Assembly: GCA_034435975.1 (NCBI GenBank)
Contig: DAOTWD010000093.1
Span: 1 to 13,182, forward strand
Source: CAKZQX01 sp034435975
GTDB taxonomy: Bacteria > Chloroflexota > Chloroflexia > Chloroflexales > Chloroflexaceae
DNA: 13,182 bases
Reading direction: 5' to 3'
Shown piece by piece: positions 6,875 to 13,182 of the stretch. Numbering within the stretch: the stretch's first letter is position 1; every line of letters begins with the position of its first letter. Below the pieces are notes generated by a model that was given only the letters and a program-made list of their open reading frames with translations, did not search any database and was not told where the DNA came from. The position numbers were made by a program, and so were the translations under genes.

Positions 6875-7588
6875 ATGGAAATTATTCCCGCTATTGACTT
6901 AAAGGATGGCAAGTGTGTCCGTCTATATCAGGGTGACTTTGAGCAGGCCACGATTTATAGCGATGATCCGGTGGCAGTGGCTCGGCAATGGGTTGCCCAG
7001 GGAGCAACACGCCTCCACGTGGTCGATCTGGATGGTGCCCGGTCTGGTCGTCCCGTTAATACGGACACGGTCTTGACGATTGTACGTGCCGTTGATGTCC
7101 CGGTTCAACTTGGTGGTGGGCTACGCGATGAGGCCGATATTGCGGCTGCGCTCGCGCTGGGGGTAGCACGGGTAATTCTCGGTACGGTTGCGGTGCACAA
7201 TCCCTCCCTGGTAGAGCGGCTGGTAGCCCGGTTCGGTGATCAAATCATCGTCGGGGTTGATGCCCAGAATGGGCAGGTGGCGATTACCGGGTGGACAACC
7301 CTGGCCCACTTTCAAGCTTCCGATCTGGTGGCCCAGATGACTCGTATGGGAGTTCAACGGATCATTTATACCGATATTGCGCGTGATGGCACGCTGACAG
7401 AGCCAGACTTCGCAGCCACTGCGAATCTGGTGCACCCCGCTGGCCCGGCAATTATTGCCAGTGGTGGCGTGTCGCATGTTGATCACGTCCGGCGTCTGGC
7501 AACGACCGGCGTCGAAGCCGTGATTATCGGGCGAGCGTTGTATACGGGTGCGATTGACTTACCAGCAGCGCTGGCAGCATTAGCCTGA
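6875..7588 (+). CDS. hisA: Phosphoribosylformimino-AICAR-P isomerase HisA
   Basis: HisA converts ProFAR to PRFAR, the substrate of the HisF/HisH synthase. The TIM-barrel protein has 237 residues when started at the ATG giving MEIIPAIDLKDGKCVRL, which fits the family; upstream ATGs at 6860 and 6869 add residues absent from homologues. Catalytic Asp8 (AIDLKDG) and Asp129 (IIVGVDAQNG) are present. Phosphate-binding segments QLGGGLR (78-84), IASGGVS (194-200) and IIGRALY (217-223) are intact, as is YTDIARDGT (165-173). A weak GGA lies 7 bases before the start. It follows hisH after about 44 bases, consistent with one operon. Confidence 0.97.
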   Translation: MEIIPAIDLKDGKCVRLYQGDFEQATIYSDDPVAVARQWVAQGATRLHVVDLDGARSGRPVNTDTVLTIVRAVDVPVQLGGGLRDEADIAAALALGVARVILGTVAVHNPSLVERLVARFGDQIIVGVDAQNGQVAITGWTTLAHFQASDLVAQMTRMGVQRIIYTDIARDGTLTEPDFAATANLVHPAGPAIIASGGVSHVDHVRRLATTGVEAVIIGRALYTGAIDLPAALAALA

Positions 7589-7595
7589 CGAACCC

Positions 7596-7609
7596 GACCG
7601 GCGCCGGTC
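7596..7609. repeat. Perfect GC-rich palindrome after hisA
   Basis: GACCGGCGCCGGTC is a 14-base perfect palindrome, 7 bases after the hisA stop and about 30 bases before the next start. Folded as RNA it gives a 5-bp stem with a GCGC loop. The following bases are not a U run, so it may be a partial attenuator or an operator; its role is undetermined. Confidence 0.45.
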
Positions 7610-7640
7610 TATGTATATTGTGTTTGAGAGGAGCTTATTC

Positions 7641-8747
7641 ATGACCACTCCTGATCTAACCGCAAAATATGAAGAGGAACGCCTGCGTACCCACGAGCAA
7701 TCGCAGTTGATTTATCTTCAAGGGCAGGTTGATGAACTGCGCCGCATGATCAAGGATCAAACCAATAAATATAACTGGGCCATGGAGCAGATACGTAAGA
7801 CAGAGGCCGCCATTGTACAGGTGCAAAGCCTCTTTGAACGCCATACTGAGGAAATTACCCTGTCGGTTGAGATTTCGCGGCGCGATGTGATTGGCTTACG
7901 CAAGGAGATTGCGGGTGCCCTGGTTAAGATTGAAGAAGGAATCAAGCCCCTGCGCGAAATGCAGTCGCAGATCCATCAACTGGCAGAGGCTCGCCGCCAG
8001 GATCGTGATCAGATTTTTCCCTGGTTTTCACGTATCGAGGATACGGAACAAAAAATACTGGATCTGCAGTCGCAGATCAAAGAAAATGAAGATCGGCATC
8101 GGCAACTGGCGTCACAACTGGATCATCTCCGGGAAGCGGATGCTGTAGCCTTTCAGGAAGCGCGCCGCGTGAGCGATGAATTGCAGATCGAAAAACAAAA
8201 CCTGCGACGGCAGATCGTTGAAGGCCAGCAAGCTGCTGCGGATATGCGTACCTGGTTTGATGAGTTTGATGCCCGCCTGGCACGCATTGATGAAGTGCAT
8301 CATCGGGTTGACCTGTTTGCAGAAACACTACCCGCGCAGATCGCAGAGGTGGCGAATAAGCTGCCGGATATTAATGTGGAGATTAAGCGGGTTGAGCGGA
8401 TCTCAACCGAGCGGTTTATGATGAACCAGGAACGGCTGGAGGATCTGCGCCATCAGGCGGATGAGCGCCTCTCGATATTGCAAGAGACTGACGACCGTCA
8501 TTTGCGGCAGCTTACTTCCTGGATTGAGCGCATTGATAGCTGGGTGCGGGAGTTAGAACAACGCCTGAGCCGTAGTGTAAGCCGCCTCGAAGGGGTGCAA
8601 CACAGTCATATTGCACGCATTACGGATCTGGAGCAGCGTGAGCTACAGGTGATCGCAGCGCTTTCCGACGCTTTTCGCCAGCAGGCCGAAGAGGTCAAGC
8701 GGGCGCAGCTTACTTCTCTCGGAACGGACGCCACAGCTACGGAGTAG
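7641..8747 (+). CDS. Long coiled-coil protein of unknown function
   Basis: The protein has 368 residues from ATG 7641, which has a strong ribosome-binding site (AGAGGAG at 7627-7633, 7 bases upstream); this decides against an ATG 30 bases earlier. It is almost entirely helical and charged (Glu, Arg, Gln, Asp) with heptad-like leucine/isoleucine spacing from about residue 5 to 345, without a catalytic motif, signal peptide or membrane helix. It resembles the rod parts of SMC, myosin-like or scaffolding proteins, which is a structural likeness and not a homology claim. A short Thr/Ala tail ends it. It sits 52 bases after hisA with the palindrome at 7596 between, so it may be partly read through from the his genes. 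Its last 11 bases overlap the end of the opposing trmD gene. Confidence 0.85.
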   Translation: MTTPDLTAKYEEERLRTHEQSQLIYLQGQVDELRRMIKDQTNKYNWAMEQIRKTEAAIVQVQSLFERHTEEITLSVEISRRDVIGLRKEIAGALVKIEEGIKPLREMQSQIHQLAEARRQDRDQIFPWFSRIEDTEQKILDLQSQIKENEDRHRQLASQLDHLREADAVAFQEARRVSDELQIEKQNLRRQIVEGQQAAADMRTWFDEFDARLARIDEVHHRVDLFAETLPAQIAEVANKLPDINVEIKRVERISTERFMMNQERLEDLRHQADERLSILQETDDRHLRQLTSWIERIDSWVRELEQRLSRSVSRLEGVQHSHIARITDLEQRELQVIAALSDAFRQQAEEVKRAQLTSLGTDATATE

Positions 8748-9498
8748 CGGGTTGCCAGCCGAGCGTTGCCAAAAATGCCAGGTCAGCGGCGGTCAATAGC
8801 CCCTGCTGTGCGCTCCGAGCCAATAGATCTGGACGACGTTCCAGCGTCCGTTGGAGCCGTTGCTGCCGCCGCCAGCGCGCAACTTCGCCATGGTGCCCTG
8901 AGAGTAAGATGGCCGGCACGGCCTGCCCTTCCCATACGGCTGGCCGCGTGTAGTGTGGGTATTCTAACAGCCCATCGCTATGACTCTCTTCGATGATCGA
9001 TTCGGCATCAAGGACGCCGGGAACCAGCCGCGCCACTACATCAACCACGACCATGGCCGCCAGCTCGCCGCCGGTCAGTACATAGTCGCCGATGCTCAAC
9101 TCCCGCGTGATATACTGCCTGCGTAGACGCTCATCAACGCCTTCGTAGCGGCCACACACCAGCACCAGCCGTCGCTCCTGGGCCAGTTCGGCGGCGACTG
9201 CCTGAGTAAAAGGCTGGCCGTCGGGACTCATCAGGATGACGGGTGGGGGCGAGGTCAGCCGTTCGTCACGGGTCTGTACGTCCCGAATAGCGGCAGCCAG
9301 GGGTTCAGCTTTCATCACCATGCCCGCCCCACCACCATAGGGTGTGTCGTCGGTGGTGCGATGGCGGTCGGTGGCGTAATCCCGAATGTTGTGCAGGCGC
9401 ACGCTGATCACGCCCGCCTGCTGCGCCCGCTTGAGAATGCTTTCGGACAATGGCCCGCTGAACATCGCCGGGAACAGGGTCAAAATATCAAAGATCAT
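8737..9498 (-). CDS. trmD: tRNA (guanine37-N1)-methyltransferase TrmD
   Basis: The 253-residue SPOUT (trefoil-knot) enzyme uses S-adenosylmethionine to make m1G37 next to the anticodon, preventing +1 frameshifts. The start giving MIFDILTLFPAMF fits the family, and its ATG overlaps the TGA of the upstream hydrolase (ATGA), supporting this choice over a frame that starts at 9573. Motifs: DDTPYGGGAGM (50-60), CGRYEGVDER (115-124), SIGDYVLTGGELA (135-147) and DGLLEYPHYTRP (175-186; Asp175 corresponds to the general base). The usual knot residues are intact. A slightly variant LSGHHGEVARWR (199-210) replaces the common 'SG[ND]H' form. In many bacteria trmD sits with rpsP-rimM-rplS; here it does not. 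Its stop codon lies within the 3' end of the convergent coiled-coil gene. Confidence 0.97.
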   Translation of the reverse strand: MIFDILTLFPAMFSGPLSESILKRAQQAGVISVRLHNIRDYATDRHRTTDDTPYGGGAGMVMKAEPLAAAIRDVQTRDERLTSPPPVILMSPDGQPFTQAVAAELAQERRLVLVCGRYEGVDERLRRQYITRELSIGDYVLTGGELAAMVVVDVVARLVPGVLDAESIIEESHSDGLLEYPHYTRPAVWEGQAVPAILLSGHHGEVARWRRQQRLQRTLERRPDLLARSAQQGLLTAADLAFLATLGWQPATP

Positions 9499-10397
9499 GG
9501 GCATAAATGGCGGCCAAAAAAAGCGGCCACTCGCGCAACATAGCGATGACGATCGGCAAAATAGGCCCCACAATGTTCACAATCGGGACATATCCAGAGT
9601 TCCTTCGGCTGGCAGGCAGCGGCAAAAAGCCGGTGTGCATGTGCAGGTCGAATCAGCGTATCGCCGCCCCCATGGATAATTAACACCGGGCGGGGCGCAA
9701 TCTGGCGGATCGCATCAATCGGTCGCACCTGACTGAGACGGTAGCCGTGACGGCGTTCGTTCAACACATCGGTCAGCGCCACCAGCGTGCCGGGCGGAAC
9801 ACGCAGGATCTGGCGCATATGCTCGCCAATCAGGTCACGCGCACTGGTGAAGGAGCTATCCGCAACAACCGCCAGCACATCCGGCTGTTGCGCGGCGGCC
9901 AGAATGGTCACAGCCGCCCCCATAGAAAAGCCGATCACACCGATGCGTCCGCCGGGCAAGCGCTGCTGGACAAACGCGATCGCGGTTAACAGATCGTCAA
10001 CCTCGCGGCTGACCAGCGTGTTGGGCCAGGGATCGGACTCACCGCGCCCGCGAAAGTCGAACAACAGCACGTTATGCCCGGCACGCCACAGGCCGGTGCC
10101 AATGCCGAGCAGGTCGTGCTTGCCACCAATATGACCGTGACAGCCGATCACGACGCTTTGTGCTGCGGGTTGGGGCAGCCACCAGCCGCACAGCTTGAGA
10201 CCATCCGGGGTATGCAGCGTAATCCGCTCATAGGGTACGCCCAGTTCCCAGGGCGTGAAGGTATAATCTTGCAAATAGGTGCGACGGGGAGTAGGGTTGA
10301 TCTGGTTGCTCGCATACCAGGCGATCCCCAGTGCCCCGCCCACCGTACCAATCGCCGCGCTTACCAGGAGCGGTAGCGGAACAGGCTGATGATTCAT
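9495..10397 (-). CDS. Alpha/beta hydrolase, N-terminal membrane anchor
   Basis: The 300-residue protein starts MNHQPVPLPL and carries a likely single transmembrane or uncleaved signal segment at about residues 8-29 (LLVSAAIGTVGGALGIAWYA). The catalytic domain follows. GCHGHIGGK (85-93) forms the oxyanion region, DFRGRGES (114-121) is typical of 'BEM46/FrsA-like' serine hydrolases, the nucleophile elbow is GFSMG (156-160, Ser158), the acid is Asp246 in HGGGDTLI, and the base is His275 in CEHCGAY. The triad is complete, so it is probably an active esterase or peptidase-like hydrolase on the cytoplasmic membrane; the substrate is unknown. Its TGA overlaps the trmD ATG, so the two are likely translationally coupled, although I know of no functional link. 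Confidence 0.92.
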   Translation of the reverse strand: MNHQPVPLPLLVSAAIGTVGGALGIAWYASNQINPTPRRTYLQDYTFTPWELGVPYERITLHTPDGLKLCGWWLPQPAAQSVVIGCHGHIGGKHDLLGIGTGLWRAGHNVLLFDFRGRGESDPWPNTLVSREVDDLLTAIAFVQQRLPGGRIGVIGFSMGAAVTILAAAQQPDVLAVVADSSFTSARDLIGEHMRQILRVPPGTLVALTDVLNERRHGYRLSQVRPIDAIRQIAPRPVLIIHGGGDTLIRPAHAHRLFAAACQPKELWICPDCEHCGAYFADRHRYVARVAAFFGRHLCP

Positions 10398-10408
10398 ACG
10401 TGTGGCCC

Positions 10409-10442
10409 TTGCTCCAGTTATGTTGATGCTAGTATCATTATA
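10409..10442. promoter_or_regulatory. Divergent promoter region between hydrolase and methyltransferase genes
   Basis: Only 50 bases separate the two start codons. On the plus strand TTGCTC (10409-10414) and TATCAT (10433-10438) are 18 bases apart. Transcription would begin about at the ATG 10448, implying a leaderless or nearly leaderless mRNA. On the minus strand a perfect TATAAT (10442-10437) faces the hydrolase gene, but its -35 would lie inside the methyltransferase reading frame and is weak. The two -10 boxes overlap. Confidence 0.4.
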
Positions 10443-10447
10443 CCGCT

Positions 10448-11488
10448 ATGTCACACCTGATTGCCACCTGTGCACCTGAAGCAGCCAGCGTCGCGCTGGA
10501 TGAGCTACGCCGGCAATCCTGGCCGGTCACGCTGACGACCTGGCTGGATGCCGGCGTCGCTTTGCTATCCACGCCCGATCCGCCGGCGCTGGCCGACGCG
10601 CTGGCGGCATACCCGCCCGTGTTTGTGCGCCACCTGGCCCCGGCTGACCTGGTGCTTCCGTTGAGCGGCCAGATGGCGGATATAGCGACGCTGACGGCGG
10701 CAGTACGCGATGCGCTCCCGGCTATGCCGGCGGATCAATCCGGTGACCTCGGCGCACCCTATGCCGTCCAGGTGCGGCTTAGTCGGCAGGCCGCGCCGCC
10801 CTACACGCGCTATGCCGTGGCCGAACCGCTGCGGGCGCTGCTGGCACGCTACGGCGCGGAAGATGTGCGCCACCCGCAGCTTATTCTGTCCGTCTATTGT
10901 GCGCCGACTCAGGCCTACATCGGGCTGTGGCCGGCAGCACGCTGCCTGAGCGACTGGCCCGGCGGTGAGCATCGTTTTGCGCGTATGCCCGATCAAGTCA
11001 GTCGTGCCGAGTTCAAGTTGCTGGAAGCGCTGGCGGTCTGGAAGCTGACGTTGCCGGGCCAGGGGCATGCGCTCGATCTTGGGGCCGCGCCGGGTGGCTG
11101 GACGCGCATCCTGGCGCAGGCGGGACTGGCGGTTGTGGCGGTCGATCCGGCCGATCTGGATGCACGGGTGTTGCGGCTGCCGCAGGTGCAACACTGGCGG
11201 AGATATGCCGCAGACTATATTGCCCACAGCACCACGCTGGTTGACGTGCTGGTGAACGATATGCGTATGGATGCACGCGACTCGGCGCGGCTGATGGTGC
11301 GGGCAGCGGCATGCTTGCGCCCCGGCGGGCCGGCAATCATGACGCTCAAGCTGCCGCAGGCACACGGCGCGGCGGTCTATCGGCAGGCCCACCAGGTGTT
11401 GACCCGGGCCTACACCGTGGTTGGGGCGCGGCAGCTCTTCCACAACCGCAGCGAGGTGACGGTGGTGCTCCGCCGGGCGGCCTGCTAA
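10448..11488 (+). CDS. RlmM-like SAM-dependent 2'-O-ribose methyltransferase (RrmJ/FtsJ fold)
   Basis: The protein has 346 residues. The C-terminal half is an FtsJ/RrmJ-type domain: SRAEFKLLEAL (185-195), the SAM-binding loop ALDLGAAPGGWTRIL (208-222), VAVDPADLDA (230-239), VLVNDMRMD (267-275), TLKLP (299-303) and NRSEVTVVL (333-341). These supply the K-D-K-E catalytic tetrad of 2'-O-methyltransferases: Lys190, Asp271, Lys301, Glu336. The N-terminal half (1-180) has alternating strands and helices compatible with the THUMP-like RNA-binding part of E. coli RlmM, which methylates C2498 of 23S rRNA. That specific target is inferred. It is transcribed alone, away from the hydrolase-trmD pair, with a very short leader. 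Its codons are distinctly more GC-rich than those of the GH13-like gene. Confidence 0.88.
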   Translation: MSHLIATCAPEAASVALDELRRQSWPVTLTTWLDAGVALLSTPDPPALADALAAYPPVFVRHLAPADLVLPLSGQMADIATLTAAVRDALPAMPADQSGDLGAPYAVQVRLSRQAAPPYTRYAVAEPLRALLARYGAEDVRHPQLILSVYCAPTQAYIGLWPAARCLSDWPGGEHRFARMPDQVSRAEFKLLEALAVWKLTLPGQGHALDLGAAPGGWTRILAQAGLAVVAVDPADLDARVLRLPQVQHWRRYAADYIAHSTTLVDVLVNDMRMDARDSARLMVRAAACLRPGGPAIMTLKLPQAHGAAVYRQAHQVLTRAYTVVGARQLFHNRSEVTVVLRRAAC

Positions 11489-11614
11489 TGCGCCTGATCT
11501 TCCGGTGTGTTCTGCAAACATATGTTCTCGCTGGCGTTTACCCTGACCTGCCCACCGGTTTACCACGCTGAAATACACAAACATTCGTTCGATTCGATCT
11601 GGTAGTGAAAAAGG

Positions 11615-11644
11615 TGTGGGATAGTGTGGGATACTGTGGGATAC
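11615..11644. repeat. Three phased 10-bp repeats TGTGGGATA[G/C]
   Basis: Copies start at 11615, 11625 and 11635 and differ only in the last base (G, C, C). The 10-base period places each copy on the same face of the helix. They lie about 70-100 bases upstream of the -35 box of the NTPase promoter and about 130 bases after the methyltransferase stop, so they are well placed as an upstream activator or silencer site. No binding protein is known to me. Confidence 0.8.
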
Positions 11645-11680
11645 ATCCGGGGTGAACACCGCGCCCGCCCATGCGCCGGT

Positions 11681-11696
11681 AGCACCGCCCGGTGCT
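11681..11696 (+). other. Short hairpin upstream of the NTPase promoter
   Basis: AGCACC (11681-11686) and GGTGCT (11691-11696) form a perfect 6-bp stem with a GCCC loop, followed by GTTGTGCC. It lies 193 bases after the methyltransferase stop and 17 bases before the next -35 box. The position suits a terminator that insulates the NTPase gene, but no U tract follows, so the call is weak. Confidence 0.3.
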
Positions 11697-11713
11697 GTTG
11701 TGCCAGCAGTTCA

Positions 11714-11742
11714 TTGCCAATTCGTACCAACAAACGTATAAT
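11714..11742 (+). promoter_or_regulatory. Strong sigma-70-type promoter of the STAND NTPase gene
   Basis: TTGCCA (11714-11719), a 17-base spacer and a perfect TATAAT (11737-11742) make the best canonical promoter in the window. Transcription should start near 11749, leaving a leader of about 40 bases with GGAGAT (11777-11782) 5 bases before the ATG at 11788. Confidence 0.75.
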
Positions 11743-11773
11743 ACCCATAGCTATTTTTACCCGTTTCGTACCA
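11721..11773 (+). promoter_or_regulatory. Paired TTCGTACCA sites in spacer and leader, candidate operators
   Basis: TTCGTACCA occurs at 11721-11729, inside the -35/-10 spacer, and at 11765-11773, in the untranslated leader shortly before the ribosome-binding site. The copies are 44 bases apart, close to four helical turns, on either side of the predicted transcription start. A repressor binding both could block or loop the promoter. The assignment is from position and repetition only. Confidence 0.4.
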
Positions 11774-11787
11774 CCCGGAGATCACCC

Positions 11788-13182
11788 ATGGTTGGCATTC
11801 TCGAAGGCCTGGTCTTTCTGGGGACAATCGCCGCAACCCTGAACGCGACCCTCAAAGGCACGGTGGGAATCGGCATCGAAGACCTGATAGCCAACGCCGG
11901 CGGCAATCTGCTCAGCGACGGCATCCAAAAGGGCATCCAAAAGGCTGTCGAGAACCTCGGTTCTGACGACACGCAGCGTATTAACCACGATTTGCAGCAG
12001 GCGTTCCGCGACGCGATCTATGAAGCGCTCTACGATCTGGGCGGTCGCGGCTGTTTTCCTGCCGCCTGGGAAAAAGACCGCGATGTGCCGCAGAAGATGG
12101 TCTACTGGCCCAAAGGCGACTTCAGTCCCGGTGACCCCGCTGCTGCGCCCTACTTTCCGAGGGACGACACGCTCGATCACCAACTCTGCCGGTGCCTGTG
12201 GCACCTGGGTCGAGCGATCAAAGAAGAACACCTGCTGCCACTCGTGCCGCCGCTGGACGATGCCCATGCCAGTGTCTACGGCTATTTGCAACCGAAAACG
12301 ACCCAGGTCGTCAGCAGTCCCGCGCCGGACGACGCAGCCAGCCCGGAGCAACGCTATCGCTACATCGCCAGTGCTACTCCGCAGGCCCTGGCGCATGCCT
12401 TCTTTGCCTATATCTGCGACGAGATGCAAAAGATCAAGGATCGGCCTGACCTGAAGATTGACCCGCTGCTGGCCGATAATACCGAGGCCGAACGCCTGCG
12501 CGCTCACCTGCGCGACCACCTGCTGCCACGCACGCTGATTCACCTGGATGAGTGCCTCAAATCTGAGCAGTACACCGCTGCCTGGCGGGCCTTCAACCGC
12601 CTGCTGCTCGAAGGCTTGCGCGATGGTGTGGCGCAATTACACATCGGCCAGGCGGAGATCAAGCAAGCCCAGGAGCAGATCCTGGAGCGACTGGATCTGC
12701 TCCTGAAGCCAGAAAATGCGTCAGTCCTGGGTGACTGGAGTACCCAGATGGCCGCAATGGTGCAGGCCACCGGGCGGATTGAGCAGCGCCAGCAGACCAG
12801 TTTTGTGGTGCTGCTCAAGACAATGCAGAGTCAGCACGGCGAAGTGATGAGTAAGCTGGACGATCAACACGGCACGGTCGTCAGCGGCCTGGCGGAGATT
12901 AGGCAGCGGCTCGAGCAGTTGCTGGAGGCGCTGGCTCATGCCCACGCCATTGCCGATCCCTACGACGTGCATGGCCTGGAAAATCCCTACCTGGGCCTGG
13001 CCGCGTTCACCTACGCCGAACGCGAGCGGTATGCCGGGCACAAACGAATGATTGCTGTTGCCGTGGAAAAGCTCACCACACCTGGCGAACAACGGGTACT
13101 CCTGTTTATCACCGGGGCCAGCGGCAGCGGCAAATCCTCGTTTGCCCAGGCGGGCCTCATCCCTGCGCTGGAGCGCTACTAC
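11788..13182 (+). CDS. STAND-family (nSTAND1-like) NTPase, N-terminal 465 residues (3' truncated by window edge)
   Basis: It starts with ATG 11788 (GGAGAT 5 bases upstream) and stays open to the window end. Residues 390-465 match the entry of novel-STAND NTPase domains: ENPYLGLAAFTYAERERYAG (398-417) precedes the P-loop GASGSGKSS (443-451, Lys449), followed by AQAGLIPAL. In known relatives the NTPase is followed by sensor repeats, often WD40 or TPR; these would lie beyond the window. The first 390 residues are a region I cannot assign. They comprise a Gly/Ala/Ile/Leu-rich start (MVGILEGLVFLGTIAATL, possibly membrane-active), a mixed alpha-helical segment to about 285, then two coiled-coil stretches (about 285-310 and 330-388, including AEIRQRLEQLLEALAHA). 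STAND proteins bind a trigger, oligomerise with NTP and activate an attached N-terminal effector; several are antiphage sensors (Avs types). A defence or signalling role is inferred from architecture alone. Confidence 0.85.
   Translation, partial: MVGILEGLVFLGTIAATLNATLKGTVGIGIEDLIANAGGNLLSDGIQKGIQKAVENLGSDDTQRINHDLQQAFRDAIYEALYDLGGRGCFPAAWEKDRDVPQKMVYWPKGDFSPGDPAAAPYFPRDDTLDHQLCRCLWHLGRAIKEEHLLPLVPPLDDAHASVYGYLQPKTTQVVSSPAPDDAASPEQRYRYIASATPQALAHAFFAYICDEMQKIKDRPDLKIDPLLADNTEAERLRAHLRDHLLPRTLIHLDECLKSEQYTAAWRAFNRLLLEGLRDGVAQLHIGQAEIKQAQEQILERLDLLLKPENASVLGDWSTQMAAMVQATGRIEQRQQTSFVVLLKTMQSQHGEVMSKLDDQHGTVVSGLAEIRQRLEQLLEALAHAHAIADPYDVHGLENPYLGLAAFTYAERERYAGHKRMIAVAVEKLTTPGEQRVLLFITGASGSGKSSFAQAGLIPALERYY
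11920..11943 (+). repeat. 12-bp tandem duplication inside the NTPase N-terminus
   Basis: GGCATCCAAAAG occurs twice without a gap, encoding Gly-Ile-Gln-Lys twice (about residues 45-52). The nucleotide identity is perfect, so the duplication is recent or selected. It extends an amphipathic helix-like stretch by one turn. Confidence 0.85.

Noticed and set aside
9499..9573. N-terminal extension of TrmD (MWGLFCRSS...)
   Set aside because: TrmD proteins begin at the MIFDILTLFP motif, and the ATGA overlap with the hydrolase stop marks that start; the extension is Cys/Phe-rich shadow sequence.
10565..11659. 364-codon minus-strand open frame opposite the methyltransferase
   Set aside because: It is rich in Arg, His, Gln and Pro, as expected for an antisense shadow of a GC-rich gene, while the plus strand has a complete catalytic motif set.
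11782..12636. 284-codon minus-strand open frame opposite the STAND NTPase
   Set aside because: The plus-strand frame continues to a P-loop and has a promoter and ribosome-binding site; the antisense frame has neither and shows no motif.

Overview
The window looks like chromosomal DNA of a filamentous anoxygenic phototroph-type Chloroflexota (Chloroflexales; Chloroflexus or Roseiflexus relatives). This is inferred from moderate GC, the proline/threonine-linker DUF11-type surface protein, lone hisH-hisA genes, a large nSTAND-type NTPase and a TnpB remnant. Species is not determinable by eye. No rRNA, tRNA or CRISPR array was seen.

Layout. (1) Positions 1-846 hold the C-terminal part of a secreted or surface protein with a perfect-period Thr-Glu-Thr-Pro linker and a DUF11-like module. 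(2) Positions 847-1308 hold a decayed IS200/IS605-type tnpB fragment. (3) Positions 1309-1989 (minus) hold an unrecognised 226-residue protein with an internally duplicated motif. (4) Positions 1990-2657 carry no convincing gene, but hold inverted repeats and a promoter with an unusually long, palindrome-containing spacer. (5) Positions 2658-7588 (plus) hold a GH13 amylase-fold protein that has lost catalytic residues, a class II histone-deacetylase-like amidohydrolase, hisH and hisA. (6) Positions 7641-8747 (plus) hold a long coiled-coil protein. (7) Positions 8737-10397 (minus) hold an alpha/beta hydrolase followed by trmD, joined by an ATGA stop-start overlap; trmD ends tail-to-tail inside the coiled-coil gene. 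(8) Positions 10448-11488 (plus) hold an RlmM/RrmJ-type 2'-O-methyltransferase, divergent from the hydrolase. (9) From 11788 to the right edge runs the start of a large STAND NTPase behind a strong promoter decorated with repeats.

How they work together. hisH and hisA are successive histidine-pathway functions: HisA makes the substrate that HisH-HisF uses. hisF is not in the window. trmD and the RlmM-like enzyme both modify RNA of the translation apparatus, but are divergently arranged. The main accessory elements are the NTPase at the right edge (by architecture a candidate signalling or antiphage sensor with an N-terminal region I do not recognise), the GH13 pseudoenzyme, the tnpB relic and the duplicated-motif protein.
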